This document shows, in pieces, positions 16,071 to 26,329 of a stretch of 64,000 nucleotides of DNA (positions within the stretch are counted from its first letter, which is position 1; each line of letters opens with the position of its first letter). The notes under the pieces are model-generated. The model saw only the letters and a program-made list of their open reading frames with translations. It made no database searches and was not told the DNA's origin. The position numbers and the translations under genes are program-made. Source of the DNA: Aliikangiella marina. Its GTDB lineage: Bacteria; Pseudomonadota; Gammaproteobacteria; Enterobacterales; Kangiellaceae. The stretch spans positions 310,001-374,000 of the forward strand of contig NZ_VIKR01000003.1 of the NCBI RefSeq assembly GCF_007004765.1, read 5' to 3'.

Positions 16071-16138
16071 CTCACTATTGTTCTGTGATTAAGATTTTTT
16101 CTTTAGTTCGAATCGACTTTACGGCTCGAATCCAGTCT

Positions 16139-16174
16139 GTTGATTCAGTTGAATCTGTTGATTGAGTTGAATCA
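16139..16174. repeat. Two-unit 18-bp tandem repeat
   Basis: The 18-base unit at 16139-16156 (starting GTTGATTCAGTTGAATC) is repeated at 16157-16174 with two changes, and a third partial unit follows. It lies in the gap downstream of glnS. Confidence 0.75.
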
Positions 16175-16302
16175 GTTGCTTGAATTTGCTCTGACATTGG
16201 AAGCCGTATCCGAGATATTGAAGTAAGCTGAAAACTACCAAATAAGGTTGGGCATGGTAGCTTTCGGCTCTATCGTGAAACGGCTTTATTGTGTGTTTTA
16301 GT

Positions 16303-17979
16303 TTAATTCTGCTGCGCTTCGATCTTAGCCCAGCTATCGCGCAAGGTAACCGTGCGATTGAATACAAGGTTTTCAGCGGAGTGTTCAAATCGGTCGGCAC
16401 AAAAATAGCCTTCACGTTCAAACTGAAAGACATCCTCGGGCTTTGCATTCGCTAAGCTCATTTCCACTCTGGCATTATCAATAACTTGTAACGACTCAGG
16501 ATTAATCGTCGATAAAAAGTCATCGGAAGCACCAGGGTTTGGTACGTTAAATAACCTGTCGTATAAGCGAATTGTTGCAGGTTTTGAGTGAGACTCTGAA
16601 ACCCAGTGAATAACGCCCTTCGGCTTATAACCTTCAGGATTTTTACCTAAAGTATTTTCATCATAAGTACAAATAAGCTCGATGATATTTCCATCTGCAT
16701 CTTTGATCACTTCGTCACAAGTAATCACATAAGCATTACGTAAACGAACCGCTTTACCTAAGACTAAGCGTTTGTATTTCTTGTTCGCGCTTTCTCGAAA
16801 ATCATCTTGATCGATAAACAAAGTTTTACTGAAATAGATGTTACGTTTGCCCATCTCTTCTTTTTGAGGGTGATTAGGCGCAGCGATTTCCTCGACTTTG
16901 TCTTCAGGATAATTAGAAAGCGTGATTTTCAATGGATTAAGAACCGCCATTGCTCGTGGCGCGTTTTCCCCCAAATCTTCTCGAACTGAATTTTCTAACA
17001 AACTCATTTCTACCGTATGAACTTTTTTTGTTACCCCGGTACGGGTAACAAAATCTCTGATGGAGGCAGGAGAAAATCCACGACGACGCATACCTGAAAT
17101 AGTGGGCATTCTTGGATCATCCCAACCGTCGACATGACCCTCAAGAACCAATTGATTGAGCTTACGTTTGCTGGTTACGGTATGTTCAAGGTTGAGCCTT
17201 GAAAATTCAATTTGCTGCGGATGACAGTCAATTGAAATATTATCCAAAACCCAATCGTAGAGTGGGCGATGGTCTTCAAACTCTAAAGTACATAGAGAGT
17301 GGGTAATGCCTTCGATGGCGTCCGATATACAGTGAGTGAAGTCGTAAGTTGGATAGATACACCATTTGTCACCTGTGCGAATATGGTGTTGACGTTTGAT
17401 TCGATAAATCACCGGATCGCGCATATTCATGTTCGGTGATTGCATGTCGATTTTCGCTCGCAGTGCCATTGCGCCGTCGTCAAACTCGCCTGCCTTCATG
17501 CGACGAAAAAGATCTAAACTTTCTTCGATAGGTCGATTGCGAAACGGACTCTCTTTGCCAGGAACTTCAAATGTACCGCGATACTCGCGCATTTGATCGG
17601 CACTGAGTTCGTCGACGAAAGCCAGATCTTTCTCAATCAATTCTTCTGCATAAGCATAAAGTTGGTCAAAATAATCAGCGGCATGTCGAATATCGCCTGA
17701 CCACTTAAAACCCAACCACTCTACGTCGGCTGCAATCGCTTTTGCATAAGCATCTTCCTCTTTGGCAGGGTTCGTATCATCAAAGCGCAAATTACATAAC
17801 CCTTGATAATCCTGAGCAAAGCCAAAGTTGATGCAAATAGATTTAGCATGGCCCACATGCAAGAAACCATTGGGCTCCGGGGGAAATCGGGTTTGCACGG
17901 ACTGGTGCTTACCCGACTCGAGGTCAGCTTCAATGATATTGCGGATAAAGTTAGCGGCTTTGTTAACTTCGTTACTCAT
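16303..17979 (-). CDS. glnS: Glutaminyl-tRNA synthetase
   Basis: 558 residues, the usual length for bacterial GlnRS. It charges tRNA-Gln with glutamine in the cytosol. The class I HIGH signature appears as [14 protein letters not shown] near residue 40. The KMSKS equivalent is VTSKRKL near residue 270. Residues 28-340 are the catalytic Rossmann domain with the acceptor-binding insertion ([40 protein letters not shown]). Residues 345-550 are the two anticodon-binding beta-barrels. [20 protein letters not shown] is characteristic of GlnRS rather than GluRS. It is transcribed alone on the minus strand. Confidence 0.97.
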   Translation of the reverse strand: MSNEVNKAANFIRNIIEADLESGKHQSVQTRFPPEPNGFLHVGHAKSICINFGFAQDYQGLCNLRFDDTNPAKEEDAYAKAIAADVEWLGFKWSGDIRHAADYFDQLYAYAEELIEKDLAFVDELSADQMREYRGTFEVPGKESPFRNRPIEESLDLFRRMKAGEFDDGAMALRAKIDMQSPNMNMRDPVIYRIKRQHHIRTGDKWCIYPTYDFTHCISDAIEGITHSLCTLEFEDHRPLYDWVLDNISIDCHPQQIEFSRLNLEHTVTSKRKLNQLVLEGHVDGWDDPRMPTISGMRRRGFSPASIRDFVTRTGVTKKVHTVEMSLLENSVREDLGENAPRAMAVLNPLKITLSNYPEDKVEEIAAPNHPQKEEMGKRNIYFSKTLFIDQDDFRESANKKYKRLVLGKAVRLRNAYVITCDEVIKDADGNIIELICTYDENTLGKNPEGYKPKGVIHWVSESHSKPATIRLYDRLFNVPNPGASDDFLSTINPESLQVIDNARVEMSLANAKPEDVFQFEREGYFCADRFEHSAENLVFNRTVTLRDSWAKIEAQQN

Positions 17980-18299
17980 GGATTAAAAGATCTCTTTATT
18001 AAATCAAATTAGCCTAAAGCACTAATGGCCTTAGAGTCGTAAGGGGCGATTTTACCTGAGTCTCTGGCATGTCGCAGCCTTAATTTGGGTAAATAAGCTT
18101 AAATTATTAAACCTGAATTAACTTGCCTCTGGTCAGCTGTTTGATCAGATTCTGAACATCTGTCTAACTGATTAATTATTTTTGTATGCGAAGTCGCAAT
18201 AATTCAAGAAAATTCAACGTGTTGACACCCAAATCAGGTCAAGATTTCGACTATAGTTAAAGAGTAAGAACAGTGTTTTAGTAGTATGGTGAGTAAATT
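17980..18299. other. Intergenic region between divergent glnS and the small DNA-binding protein gene
   Basis: No gene seen. A TTGACA lies at 18222-18227, but the nearest -10-like sequence (TATAGT at 18252) is 24 bases away, too far for a standard sigma70 promoter. I cannot place the promoters. Confidence 0.4.
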
Positions 18300-18554
18300 A
18301 TGCGTAGTTCCAATTATTTGCGACAAGCCAAGCGAAGACAAAACCGGTCGATAGTCGATGACCAAATTGGTTGCTTACCCAACGATCGAATAGTGGGTAA
18401 AGATACTTTAGCCAACATCATGGATGTCACCGTCACCAGTATTGAGCGTTGGATCCGAGATGGGATGCCCGTCGATCAGCGTGGCGATCACTATAATGAT
18501 TGGGTTTTTGATCTTTCGGCGGTCAAAGAGTGGCGGCAGTCTCTATCGGATTAA
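18300..18554 (+). CDS. Small winged-helix DNA-binding protein, Nu1/MerR-like
   Basis: 84 residues. Residues 35-82 form a winged helix of the type seen in phage terminase small subunit (Nu1) and MerR-like proteins. RIVGKDTLANIMDVTVTSIERWIRDGMP gives the helix-turn-helix, and the wing leads to FDLSAVKEWRQS. The basic N-terminal 20 residues (RQAKRRQNRS) may add DNA contacts. No other phage gene is near, so this is probably a domesticated or stand-alone regulator. ATG at 18300 follows an A-rich stretch with no strong ribosome site. Confidence 0.7.
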   Translation: MRSSNYLRQAKRRQNRSIVDDQIGCLPNDRIVGKDTLANIMDVTVTSIERWIRDGMPVDQRGDHYNDWVFDLSAVKEWRQSLSD

Positions 18555-18799
18555 CAGAGCTGGCTTAAACCAGCGAAAGTATCGACTCGAATGTCTTGAA
18601 AGAAAAGCTTATCGGAAGAAAAGCTCATTGGAAGAAATGCTTAGAATAAAGACTAAAAAGAGTCACTCTAAAGCGTCATTTGAAAAGGCGCCTGGATTAA
18701 TTATTCGAATAAGCCACGGAAACTGCGAGCAACCAGGGGCGAATTAATTGCCAATCCGCCATATTTGTCAAAGCCAACTCGGCTAGACCGGTTCCCGGT

Positions 18800-19756
18800 T
18801 TACCCTTGCGGAGCGTCTATCCCAACGCCGACCACTTCGCCTTCCGGTTGTTCGCCCTGGACAATAATGATTTCGACTCTTCGATTGGTTGCTCTACCTT
18901 CCGATGTGGAGTTATCGGCAATCGGTTTTGTGTCAGCGTATCCGGTAATGACGAAGCGGTTTTTGTCGAGCTGGCCGCTGCGTAATAACTCACGGGTGAC
19001 TGAGCCGGCGCGACCGCCAGATAATTCCCAGTTGGAGCGAAAGAATTCATTATCGATTGGCAGGCTATCGGTGTGTCCTGCAACCCGTATTTCGCCTTTC
19101 GCGTCTTTTAAGATCCCTTCGATTTTGCCGATGACTGGTAAAAATTCATCTTCAATAATATCTGAGCCAGAAGCGAAAGAGCCTCGCTCTCGAATACGAA
19201 TCACAACATAAGCGCCCTTTGCCAACAGCTCAACTTGTCCTTCAGATATCTCGACTGCCAGCTCCTGTGCGATGGCTCGTGCGGTCTCCTCGGCTTCTTC
19301 TTGCATTTTGGCAAGACGCGCCGCTCGCTCTTCAGCGGTTTCAATTGCCGTTTCAATCGCTTGTTGGGCTTGGTCGCCAAAACCGGTATTAGAATCCTCG
19401 CCTTCGCCTTCTTGCGGATCGTCTTCATCCGGTTCGTCAAACTCTAATGTCTCTTTGGTAATGTCAATGGTTTCCTGCATCACAGCCTCAATCACCGTTG
19501 GCACTGGTTTACCTGGCGAAAACTCTTGGGCGATGATGCTGGTTCCTTTGGGAATGTCTTTGACGTCGACTTTGTTTTGTACGCCGAAAGCAAAATTCAT
19601 CGAGCCGGCAATCTGTTTGAACTTGAGAACATCCATTTCAGAAAAAGACAACAGCAGCACGAAAAAGCACATGAGCAGTGCCATCAGATCGGCGAAGGTT
19701 TCCATATAAGCGGGAAGGCCTTCTTCGGGGCAATCACATTCTTCTTGATCACTCAT
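18800..19756 (-). CDS. pomB: Flagellar stator protein PomB/MotB
   Basis: 318 residues. With PomA it forms the stator that drives the flagellar motor. The N-terminus CDCPEEGLPAYMETFADLMALLMCFFVLLLSFSEMD is close to PomB of sodium-driven motors and holds the single membrane span; the ion-binding aspartate is residue 23. Residues 195-300 form the OmpA-like peptidoglycan-binding domain: VAGHTDSLPIDNEFFRSNWELS, then ITGYADTKPI and NRRVEI. The middle segment is unusually acidic (FDEPDEDDPQEGEGEDS, near residue 105). It follows pomA by 16 bases. Use of sodium is inferred from the family match. Confidence 0.93.
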   Translation of the reverse strand: MSDQEECDCPEEGLPAYMETFADLMALLMCFFVLLLSFSEMDVLKFKQIAGSMNFAFGVQNKVDVKDIPKGTSIIAQEFSPGKPVPTVIEAVMQETIDITKETLEFDEPDEDDPQEGEGEDSNTGFGDQAQQAIETAIETAEERAARLAKMQEEAEETARAIAQELAVEISEGQVELLAKGAYVVIRIRERGSFASGSDIIEDEFLPVIGKIEGILKDAKGEIRVAGHTDSLPIDNEFFRSNWELSGGRAGSVTRELLRSGQLDKNRFVITGYADTKPIADNSTSEGRATNRRVEIIIVQGEQPEGEVVGVGIDAPQG

Positions 19757-19772
19757 TGATTAGGCTCCGCGA

Positions 19773-20531
19773 TCAATCTTCTGCTGTTGGGCGTTTACCT
19801 TCGGCGAGGTACCCATGTAAGACTTGCTCGATTACTCGGGGGTTTTGGCCTGCCTGAATGCCGAGAAGTCCATCGATGATCAGGGTCTTGGCGACTTTCT
19901 CTTCTTTGTCACGAGCATTAAGCTTTGTAGCAATAGGGATTCCAACCATATTGGCCATGATGGCGCCGTAAAGTGTGGTTAGCAGCGCTACGGCCATCGC
20001 CGGGCCAATGGCCTTTGGGTCATCCATATTCGATAGCATGGCGACAAGTCCAATTAACGTCCCGATCATACCCATTGCAGGTGCAACATCAGCCATGGTT
20101 TTAAATATACTCGCGCCTTGTTGGTGTCTTTCTGAAGCCATCCTGACATCTTTTTCGAGAATCGATTTAACCACGTCACCATCATGACCGTCGACTAGCA
20201 AACCGATACCTTTTTTCATGAAGGGATCGTCAATGGTTGCACCTTCCAATGCTAAAAGGCCGCTTTTTCGAGCCATATCGGCAAGTTCTACAATACTCTC
20301 AATTAATTCATGGCAGTCAGGTGATTTAAAGGTGAGTACTTTCATGCCCGAGCCTGCTGCTGCCAAAAACTCATTGAGCGAGTAGGTCATCATCACCACA
20401 AAGTGAGTGCCGACCACGACAATTAAGATCGATTGCACATCGATGAATGTAGGAATACCAACGCCAAGCACCATCGCCATGACGACCATAGCAATTGCGC
20501 CGAGCAAGCCTACCAGGGTTGCGATATCCAA
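19773..20531 (-). CDS. pomA: Flagellar stator protein PomA/MotA
   Basis: 252 residues with four membrane spans, at about residues 5-25, 30-48, 148-170 and 180-203. Its conserved loop (MAPAMGMIGTLIGLVAML in this family; here DVAPAMGMIGTLIGLVAML) and the charged cytoplasmic segment between spans 2 and 3 match PomA. It conducts the ion that powers rotation, together with PomB. The start is probably TTG at 20531, with GGAG ten bases upstream. The gene pair is divergent from xseB. Confidence 0.93.
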   Translation of the reverse strand: MDIATLVGLLGAIAMVVMAMVLGVGIPTFIDVQSILIVVVGTHFVVMMTYSLNEFLAAAGSGMKVLTFKSPDCHELIESIVELADMARKSGLLALEGATIDDPFMKKGIGLLVDGHDGDVVKSILEKDVRMASERHQQGASIFKTMADVAPAMGMIGTLIGLVAMLSNMDDPKAIGPAMAVALLTTLYGAIMANMVGIPIATKLNARDKEEKVAKTLIIDGLLGIQAGQNPRVIEQVLHGYLAEGKRPTAED

Positions 20532-20679
20532 CTTTTAAAAGCTCCTTAACTTTCAATGGGTTGCACAGTATTCGAACAGCGCAACTTTATAATTTTTTAT
20601 TTCTTACTCAAAGATTAGCTAAGATCTGCAACAATTCCAGTCGGAGTTTTAAAAACAACCGTAAATTATGGACTTAGAT

Positions 20680-20718
20680 CGCATTTTGCTAAGTTATTTC
20701 CTTCTCTTCCAAAATGCG
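20680..20718. promoter_or_regulatory. Inverted repeat between pomA and xseB
   Basis: CGCATTTTG (20680-20688) and CAAAATGCG (20710-20718) are a perfect 9-bp inverted repeat separated by 21 bases, about 40 bases before the xseB start. It could be an operator or an mRNA leader hairpin. Confidence 0.4.
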
Positions 20719-20754
20719 AGACAATAGCGCCCTGTTTTTAGCGAGATAAAGTTG

Positions 20755-20976
20755 ATGAGTGCCGAAAAACAAACATTTGAACAGCAGCTGCAAGCCTTGG
20801 AGGCGATTGTTGGTCAATTAGAGAAAGGGGAACTTCCTTTGGAAGAGTCGCTTGCACAATTTGAAAAAGGGGTGAAGCTGACTCGTGAGTGCCAGCAGAT
20901 GCTTGACCAAGCACAGCAAAAGGTCGCGATTTTGACCCAAGAAAACGACCAGCTCGAAGATTTTCCCAAAGAATAA
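20755..20976 (+). CDS. xseB: Exodeoxyribonuclease VII small subunit
   Basis: 73 residues. The [32 protein letters not shown] stretch is the XseB family signature, followed by a helix rich in Gln ([12 protein letters not shown]). Several small subunits assemble with XseA to degrade single-stranded DNA. The ATG at 20755 is chosen over an in-frame TTG one codon earlier. It heads the xseB-ispA-dxs cluster, a very common gammaproteobacterial order; ispA begins 3 bases after the stop. Confidence 0.95.
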   Translation: MSAEKQTFEQQLQALEAIVGQLEKGELPLEESLAQFEKGVKLTRECQQMLDQAQQKVAILTQENDQLEDFPKE

Positions 20977-20979
20977 ATT

Positions 20980-21870
20980 ATGGCACATCAGAAGTTTTTA
21001 ACGCAGGTTCAAGGCCGCGTACAAGGTTTGCTTGATCACTACTTGCCTGCAGAGAGTTTGAAGCCGCAGCGATTGCACCAAGCGATGCGTCACTCTGCCC
21101 TTAACCCCGGCAAGCGGCTTCGTCCGGCGCTTGTGTACGCCTGTGGTGAAATGCTTGGGTGCGAGACAAAAACGCTCGATGTGCCTGCTTTAGTGGTCGA
21201 GTTAATCCATGCGTACTCACTGATTCACGACGACTTACCTTGTATGGATGATGACGACTTAAGACGCGGGATTCCGACTTGCCACATAGCCTTTGATGAG
21301 GCAACTGCCGTGTTGGCCGGTGATGCTTTACAAACACTGGCTTTCGAGGTTTTGGCTAGCGATCAGACTTTAACGGTTTCGCCGTCAACGCGGTTGCAAA
21401 TGATAGCCGCGTTAACCCGAGCGAGTGGTTCCTTGGGTATGGGCGGTGGCCAAGCAATTGATTTAGAGATGACTAATAAAGCCACTGATCTGGCGACATT
21501 GGAGTCAATGCATCAGATGAAAACAGGCGCTTTGATTAATGTCTCGGTGCAAATGGGATATTTAGCGAGTGAAATCGATGATCCAAAAGTGTTCGAACAT
21601 TTGCATACTTACAGCCAAGCTTTGGGCCTTGCATTTCAAATAAGAGACGACATTTTAGATATCGAATCTGATACACAAACCTTAGGCAAGCCGCAGGGGT
21701 CGGACTTAGACAAGAATAAGTCAACCTTTCCCGCGTTAATGGGGTTAGACGTTGCTAAGCAGCGAGCAGAAGAACTAGTTGAATCGGCATTAGCTGCTTT
21801 GAACCAACTACCTTATAATAGTGATAATTTAGCGGCTTTTGCGAGATACATCGTACAAAGAGAGTACTAG
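20980..21870 (+). CDS. ispA: Farnesyl diphosphate synthase (polyprenyl synthetase)
   Basis: 296 residues. It condenses isopentenyl diphosphate with dimethylallyl and geranyl diphosphate to make farnesyl diphosphate for quinones and undecaprenyl carriers. The first aspartate-rich motif is in IHDDLPCMDDDDLRRG near residue 84 and the second in FQIRDDILDIESD near residue 222. GKRLRPALVYACGE at the N-terminus is also diagnostic. It lies 3 bases after xseB and 27 bases before dxs, so the three are probably one operon. Confidence 0.95.
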   Translation: MAHQKFLTQVQGRVQGLLDHYLPAESLKPQRLHQAMRHSALNPGKRLRPALVYACGEMLGCETKTLDVPALVVELIHAYSLIHDDLPCMDDDDLRRGIPTCHIAFDEATAVLAGDALQTLAFEVLASDQTLTVSPSTRLQMIAALTRASGSLGMGGGQAIDLEMTNKATDLATLESMHQMKTGALINVSVQMGYLASEIDDPKVFEHLHTYSQALGLAFQIRDDILDIESDTQTLGKPQGSDLDKNKSTFPALMGLDVAKQRAEELVESALAALNQLPYNSDNLAAFARYIVQREY

Positions 21871-21897
21871 GCCGCCAAGATTAGGCATTGATAGATA

Positions 21898-23781
21898 ATG
21901 AAAGCCAGAGAAAAACTGAACAATTTGACTGTATTGTGTGACCCGGAGAAATATCCGCACTTAGCGAGTATTAACTATCCGGCGGATTTACGCGACAAAG
22001 ATAAGGCCGATCTTAAAGCGATCGCTGATGAGTTGCGGGCATTTTTAATTGAGTCGACCAGCCAATGCGGCGGACATTTCGCTGCCGGTCTAGGAACTGT
22101 TGAGTTGACTGTCGTGCTTCATTATCTCTTTGATACACCCACGGACAAGATAGTCTGGGATGTTGGTCATCAAGCTTATCCGCATAAAGTGTTAACGGGT
22201 CGTAAAGAGCAGCTGGTTTCGATCCGCCAAACTGATGGCTTACACCCTTTTCCAAGTCGATTTGAAAGCGAATATGATTGTTTTGGCGTCGGCCACTCAA
22301 GTACATCCATCAGTGCTGCATTAGGCATGGCTGTTGCAGCCAAAGCGCGCGGTGACGAAAGACGCTTTGTCGCTGTCATCGGTGACGGTGCAATGACCGC
22401 TGGAATGGCATTTGAGGCGCTCAATCACGCTGCCGATCTCGATGTTAACTTAACGGTAATTCTAAACGACAATGATATGTCGATTTCTGAAAATGTCGGT
22501 GGTCTCAATAATTATCTCGCGAAAATATTATCGGGAAAGTTTTACTCCAGCGTCAAAGAGGGTGGTAAAAAAGTTCTCAAGAATATGCCGACAATATCCG
22601 AATGGGCGCATCGCGTTGAAGAACACATGAAAGGTATGGTGTTACCCGGGACGTTATTTGAAGAATTGGGATTTAATTACATCGGTCCAATCGATGGCCA
22701 TAATTTACCAACCTTGTTAACCACAATCGGCAATATTAAAGCCCTCAAAGGACCGCAGCTTTTACACGTTGTTACCCGCAAAGGAAAAGGGTTTGAACCC
22801 GCGGAAAATGATCCTATCAAGTACCATGCGGTGCCTGTATTCAACCCGCAAGAAAAAGAGTTACCAAAAGCGAAGAAAAAGAAAACCTATTCTAATGTTT
22901 TTGGCGAGTGGCTCTGTGATATGGCTGATCAAGATGAGCGTCTGATGGGGATTACCCCAGCAATGCGAGAAGGTTCCGATTTAATTGCTTTTTCTAAGCG
23001 ATTTCCACAGCGTTATTTTGACGTCGGAATTGCAGAACAACACGCGGTAACTTTAGCTGCGGGTATGGCCTGTGAGAAAGCCAAACCCGTATGTGCGATT
23101 TACGGTAGTTTTTTACAACGTGGTTATGATCAATTTATCCACGACGTTGCGTTGCAAAACCTTGATGTGCTATTCGCGATCGATCGCGGCGGAATTGTTG
23201 GTGGCGATGGTGCGACTCACCATGGGGCTTTTGACCTCAGTTATATGCGCTGTATTCCGAATATGATTATCATGACGCCAAGTGATGAGCGAGAATGTCG
23301 ATTAATGTTATCCACTGGTTACCATTTCAATGGTCCTGCAGCCGTTCGTTACCCGCGAGGTGCTGGAATTGGCATCGACGCTGGGACTGACTTATCGACA
23401 ATTGAAATTGGTAAAGGGTTAGTTAAACGCGAAGGCGAAAAAATTGCCTTGTTAGTATTTGGTAGTTTATTGCCGGTTGCAGCAGAGGTCGCCGAAGAAC
23501 TCAATGCAACGTTGGTTGATATGCGATTTGTAAAACCTTTGGACGAAGCGTTGGTATTACATCTTGCCCAGTCTCACGAGAGGCTTATCACGCTCGAAGA
23601 AAACGCTATCGCAGGTGGCGCTGGGAGTGCAGTCAATGAATTCCTTAATTTGAGTAAAGCCAATGTTTCGGTGCTTAATCTCGGTATCCCTGATCGCTTT
23701 ATTGAGCATGGTGATCCCAATGACTTGTTGAGCCGTTGCGGACTCGACAAAGCCGGAATACTCAAATCAATTCAGGCTTAA
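21898..23781 (+). CDS. dxs: 1-deoxy-D-xylulose-5-phosphate synthase
   Basis: 627 residues. It joins pyruvate and glyceraldehyde 3-phosphate in the first step of the MEP isoprenoid pathway, using thiamine diphosphate. The TPP-binding region [17 protein letters not shown] starts near residue 161 and ends with the metal ligand in [15 protein letters not shown] near residue 82 and [17 protein letters not shown] near residue 375 (pyrimidine-binding domain) are conserved. The C-terminal transketolase domain is complete ([14 protein letters not shown]). It supplies the precursors used by ispA just upstream. Confidence 0.97.
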   Translation: MKAREKLNNLTVLCDPEKYPHLASINYPADLRDKDKADLKAIADELRAFLIESTSQCGGHFAAGLGTVELTVVLHYLFDTPTDKIVWDVGHQAYPHKVLTGRKEQLVSIRQTDGLHPFPSRFESEYDCFGVGHSSTSISAALGMAVAAKARGDERRFVAVIGDGAMTAGMAFEALNHAADLDVNLTVILNDNDMSISENVGGLNNYLAKILSGKFYSSVKEGGKKVLKNMPTISEWAHRVEEHMKGMVLPGTLFEELGFNYIGPIDGHNLPTLLTTIGNIKALKGPQLLHVVTRKGKGFEPAENDPIKYHAVPVFNPQEKELPKAKKKKTYSNVFGEWLCDMADQDERLMGITPAMREGSDLIAFSKRFPQRYFDVGIAEQHAVTLAAGMACEKAKPVCAIYGSFLQRGYDQFIHDVALQNLDVLFAIDRGGIVGGDGATHHGAFDLSYMRCIPNMIIMTPSDERECRLMLSTGYHFNGPAAVRYPRGAGIGIDAGTDLSTIEIGKGLVKREGEKIALLVFGSLLPVAAEVAEELNATLVDMRFVKPLDEALVLHLAQSHERLITLEENAIAGGAGSAVNEFLNLSKANVSVLNLGIPDRFIEHGDPNDLLSRCGLDKAGILKSIQA

Positions 23782-23796
23782 AAAATAAATATTCTA

Positions 23797-23828
23797 ACAA
23801 GGTCGGCTTATGCCGACTTTGTTTTTTT
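23797..23828 (+). terminator. Rho-independent terminator after dxs
   Basis: GTCGGC (23802-23807) pairs with GCCGAC (23812-23817) around TTAT. Flanking ACAA/TTTGT extends the stem, and seven T follow. Confidence 0.9.
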
Positions 23829-23988
23829 AAAAGTAACTAAACCTGGAGATACGTCACAATAAAAATGTAAGGACTGAGCCGTAACACCAGTGTGTTAAAG
23901 TTAGAAAACTAGAGTCAGCATAATAAATTCAAAATAATAAATTCAAATTACTAAAGTTAAAGTCAGAATATTAGAAAAGAGAGTTGAT

Positions 23989-24777
23989 ATGGATTTAAAT
24001 CTTAAAAATAAAAATGCCTTAGTTTGCGGTAGTTCGCAAGGTATGGGTAAAGCCATTGCCATTCAATTGGCTGAGATGGGCGCTAACGTCACTTTGTTTG
24101 CGCGCAACTTAGAAGTGCTTAATCGAGTAAAAGCGGAACTGGCTAATGATGGTACTCAAGAGCATTTCGCCATTTGTGCAGACTTTTCTGATCCTGCAGC
24201 GGTCGGTAGAGCGATGGATGAACAACTTTCAATCGTAAAGGAATACCATATTTTAATTAACAATACGGGCGGACCAGCGCCGGGACCTGCGAATACTGCC
24301 GCAAGCGAAGCATTTTTAGCGGCTTTCAATCAGCATTTGATTAACAATCATCAGCTCGCACAAAAACTGATCCCTGGAATGAAAAACGCTGGCTTCGGAC
24401 GAATCATTAATGTAATTTCAACCAGTGTTAAACAGCCACTACCCAATTTAGGCGTGTCTAATACCGTGCGCGGCGCTGTTGCGAGTTGGGCAAAAACTAT
24501 GGCCAATGAACTCGGGCAATTTGGGATCTCGGTTAATAACGTTTTGCCGGGAGCTACCAATACCGTGCGGTTAGATGCAATTATTAAAAATAAAGCGGCT
24601 AAAAAAGGTGTATCGATTGAAGCAATGGCAGAAGAAGAGAAATCGATCATTCCAATGAGAAGGTTTGGTGAAGCCGAAGAGTTTGCGAACGTGGTCGCAT
24701 TTCTTGCTTCTCCTGCAGCAGCGTATGTAACCGGCGTGAGTATTCCTGTTGATGGCGGTAGAACGAGCTGTTTGTAA
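23989..24777 (+). CDS. Short-chain dehydrogenase/reductase lacking the usual catalytic tyrosine
   Basis: 262 residues. The Rossmann cofactor motif is GSSQGMGKAIA near residue 14, and NNTGGPAPGP replaces the usual NNAG near residue 92. The structural serine is in VISTSVKQ near residue 144. The position where YxxxK should occur reads GVSNTVRGAV, so the catalytic Tyr-Lys pair is replaced by Ser/Asn and Arg. This is known for one subgroup of 3-oxoacyl-ACP-reductase-like SDRs. The C-terminal PVDGGRTSCL is standard. With the next gene it may act in aromatic or kynurenine-type catabolism, inferred from the neighbour. AAGAGAG precedes the ATG. Confidence 0.85.
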   Translation: MDLNLKNKNALVCGSSQGMGKAIAIQLAEMGANVTLFARNLEVLNRVKAELANDGTQEHFAICADFSDPAAVGRAMDEQLSIVKEYHILINNTGGPAPGPANTAASEAFLAAFNQHLINNHQLAQKLIPGMKNAGFGRIINVISTSVKQPLPNLGVSNTVRGAVASWAKTMANELGQFGISVNNVLPGATNTVRLDAIIKNKAAKKGVSIEAMAEEEKSIIPMRRFGEAEEFANVVAFLASPAAAYVTGVSIPVDGGRTSCL

Positions 24778-24831
24778 ATCATTATCAAAATTAAGCAATA
24801 AAAGAAAATAATTTTAACGCTAGAATAGACA

Positions 24832-26274
24832 ATGCAAAAAATTGAAAACTACATTAATGGCGAGTTGATTGCCCCGCAAGCTGGGAAATACATCGATAAC
24901 TATGAACCCGCGACGGGACAAGTTTATTCATTGATACCTGAGTCAACAGACGATGATTTAGCACTCGCGGTGACAGCTGCAGACAACGCTAAAGAATCTT
25001 GGGCTGCAATGTCGCAAGAGCAACGATCAAATCTACTATTAAAGTTAGCGGATGCAATAGATGCAGCAAGCGATGAGCTAGCGAAAGCAGAAGCAATTGA
25101 TAATGGTAAGCCGATTAACTTCGCAAAAGCAGTGGATTGTTATCGAAGCGCTGCCAATATTCGATTTTTCGCAAATGCTGCAACTCAGTTTGCAAGTGAA
25201 TCGCATGGTATGGGAATGGTTGGTGTTAATTACACCCTCCGGGACCCGATAGGCATTGTTGGTTGTATTTCGCCTTGGAATTTGCCGCTGTATTTATTTA
25301 CTTGGAAAATTGCGCCCGCTTTAGCAACGGGCAACTGTGTGATTGCAAAACCATCAGAAATCACGCCAATGACGGCTTATTTATTTTCTAAATTATGCAT
25401 TCAAGTTGGTATACCAAAAGGCGTGATTAATATTTTGCATGGAACAGGTCCTTCAATCGGGGGCCCCATTGTTGCACATCCTAAAATTAAGGCGATTAGT
25501 TTCACTGGTGGAAGCGCTACTGGAAAATTAATCGCTTCTGTTGCCGGACCGGCATTAAAGAAAACCTCGTTAGAATTAGGCGGTAAGAATCCAACTTTAG
25601 TCTTTGCTGATTGTGATTTTGAGGAGACCGTTAGCGAAGTGGCACGCGCAGCTTTTTCAAACCAAGGCCAGATTTGTTTGTGTGGCTCAAGAATTTATAT
25701 TGAGCGATCAATTTATGACAAATTCAAACAAGCTTTCGTTGAAAAAATTAGCAAATTGCGAATTGGTGACCCGCTTGAAGAGTCAATTCAGCATGGTGCT
25801 TTAGTGTCAAAGCCCCATATGGAAAAAGTGCTATCGTATATTGAACTGGCAAAGCAAGAAGGTGGAGAGATCTTGCTCGGTGGGAAGCGTATTTCGATCG
25901 AAGGCCGCTGCAAAGATGGATATTTTGTTGAGCCTACGATTATCGAAAACTTACCGCTTGACTGTCGAACTAATCAAGAGGAAATTTTTGGTCCAGTTTG
26001 TACCTTGCAGCCTTTTGACTCAGACGAGGAAGCGATTGCGCTCGCTAATGGTACCGAGTACGGCTTAGCAACCAGCGTTTGGAGTAATAATTTAAAACGC
26101 TGTCACAAAATGTCGCAAGCGTTAGAGTTTGGGATCGTTTGGATCAACTGTTGGTTATTGCGAGACTTACGCACACCTTTTGGCGGCGTTAAATCATCGG
26201 GAGTAGGCAGAGAAGGAGGATTTGAAGCGATGCGGTTCTTTACTGAACCGAAAAACGTCTGTATCAAGTATTAA
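24832..26274 (+). CDS. Aldehyde dehydrogenase, 2-hydroxymuconate/2-aminomuconate semialdehyde type
   Basis: 480 residues, complete ALDH superfamily member. The catalytic Cys is in NQGQICLCGS near residue 283 and the general-base Glu is in SLELGGKNP near residue 247. FTGGSATG marks the NAD-binding loop. The segments GVNYTLRDPIGIVGCISPWNLPLY and the C-terminal SSGVGREGGFEAMRFFTEPKNVCIKY resemble the muconic-semialdehyde dehydrogenases of meta-cleavage and tryptophan (kynurenine) degradation. It oxidises a semialdehyde with NAD. It follows the SDR gene by 54 bases and precedes a LysE exporter by 55, so the genes are probably co-transcribed. The exact substrate is not provable here. Confidence 0.9.
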   Translation: MQKIENYINGELIAPQAGKYIDNYEPATGQVYSLIPESTDDDLALAVTAADNAKESWAAMSQEQRSNLLLKLADAIDAASDELAKAEAIDNGKPINFAKAVDCYRSAANIRFFANAATQFASESHGMGMVGVNYTLRDPIGIVGCISPWNLPLYLFTWKIAPALATGNCVIAKPSEITPMTAYLFSKLCIQVGIPKGVINILHGTGPSIGGPIVAHPKIKAISFTGGSATGKLIASVAGPALKKTSLELGGKNPTLVFADCDFEETVSEVARAAFSNQGQICLCGSRIYIERSIYDKFKQAFVEKISKLRIGDPLEESIQHGALVSKPHMEKVLSYIELAKQEGGEILLGGKRISIEGRCKDGYFVEPTIIENLPLDCRTNQEEIFGPVCTLQPFDSDEEAIALANGTEYGLATSVWSNNLKRCHKMSQALEFGIVWINCWLLRDLRTPFGGVKSSGVGREGGFEAMRFFTEPKNVCIKY

Positions 26275-26329
26275 AAATTTTCTCTCATTGAAACGCTGAG
26301 ATCGATAAAAATGAATAAAAACTAACTCA

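Noticed and set aside
18222..18257. TTGACA ... TATAGT as a promoter for the small DNA-binding protein
   Set aside because: The spacer is 24 bases, too long for sigma70.
18300..18554. Prophage remnant, suggested by the Nu1-like protein
   Set aside because: No other phage gene, integrase or attachment repeat is visible around it.
18765..19211. 148-codon open frame on the + strand opposite pomB
   Set aside because: Antisense shadow of a clearly real pomB; no protein-like features.
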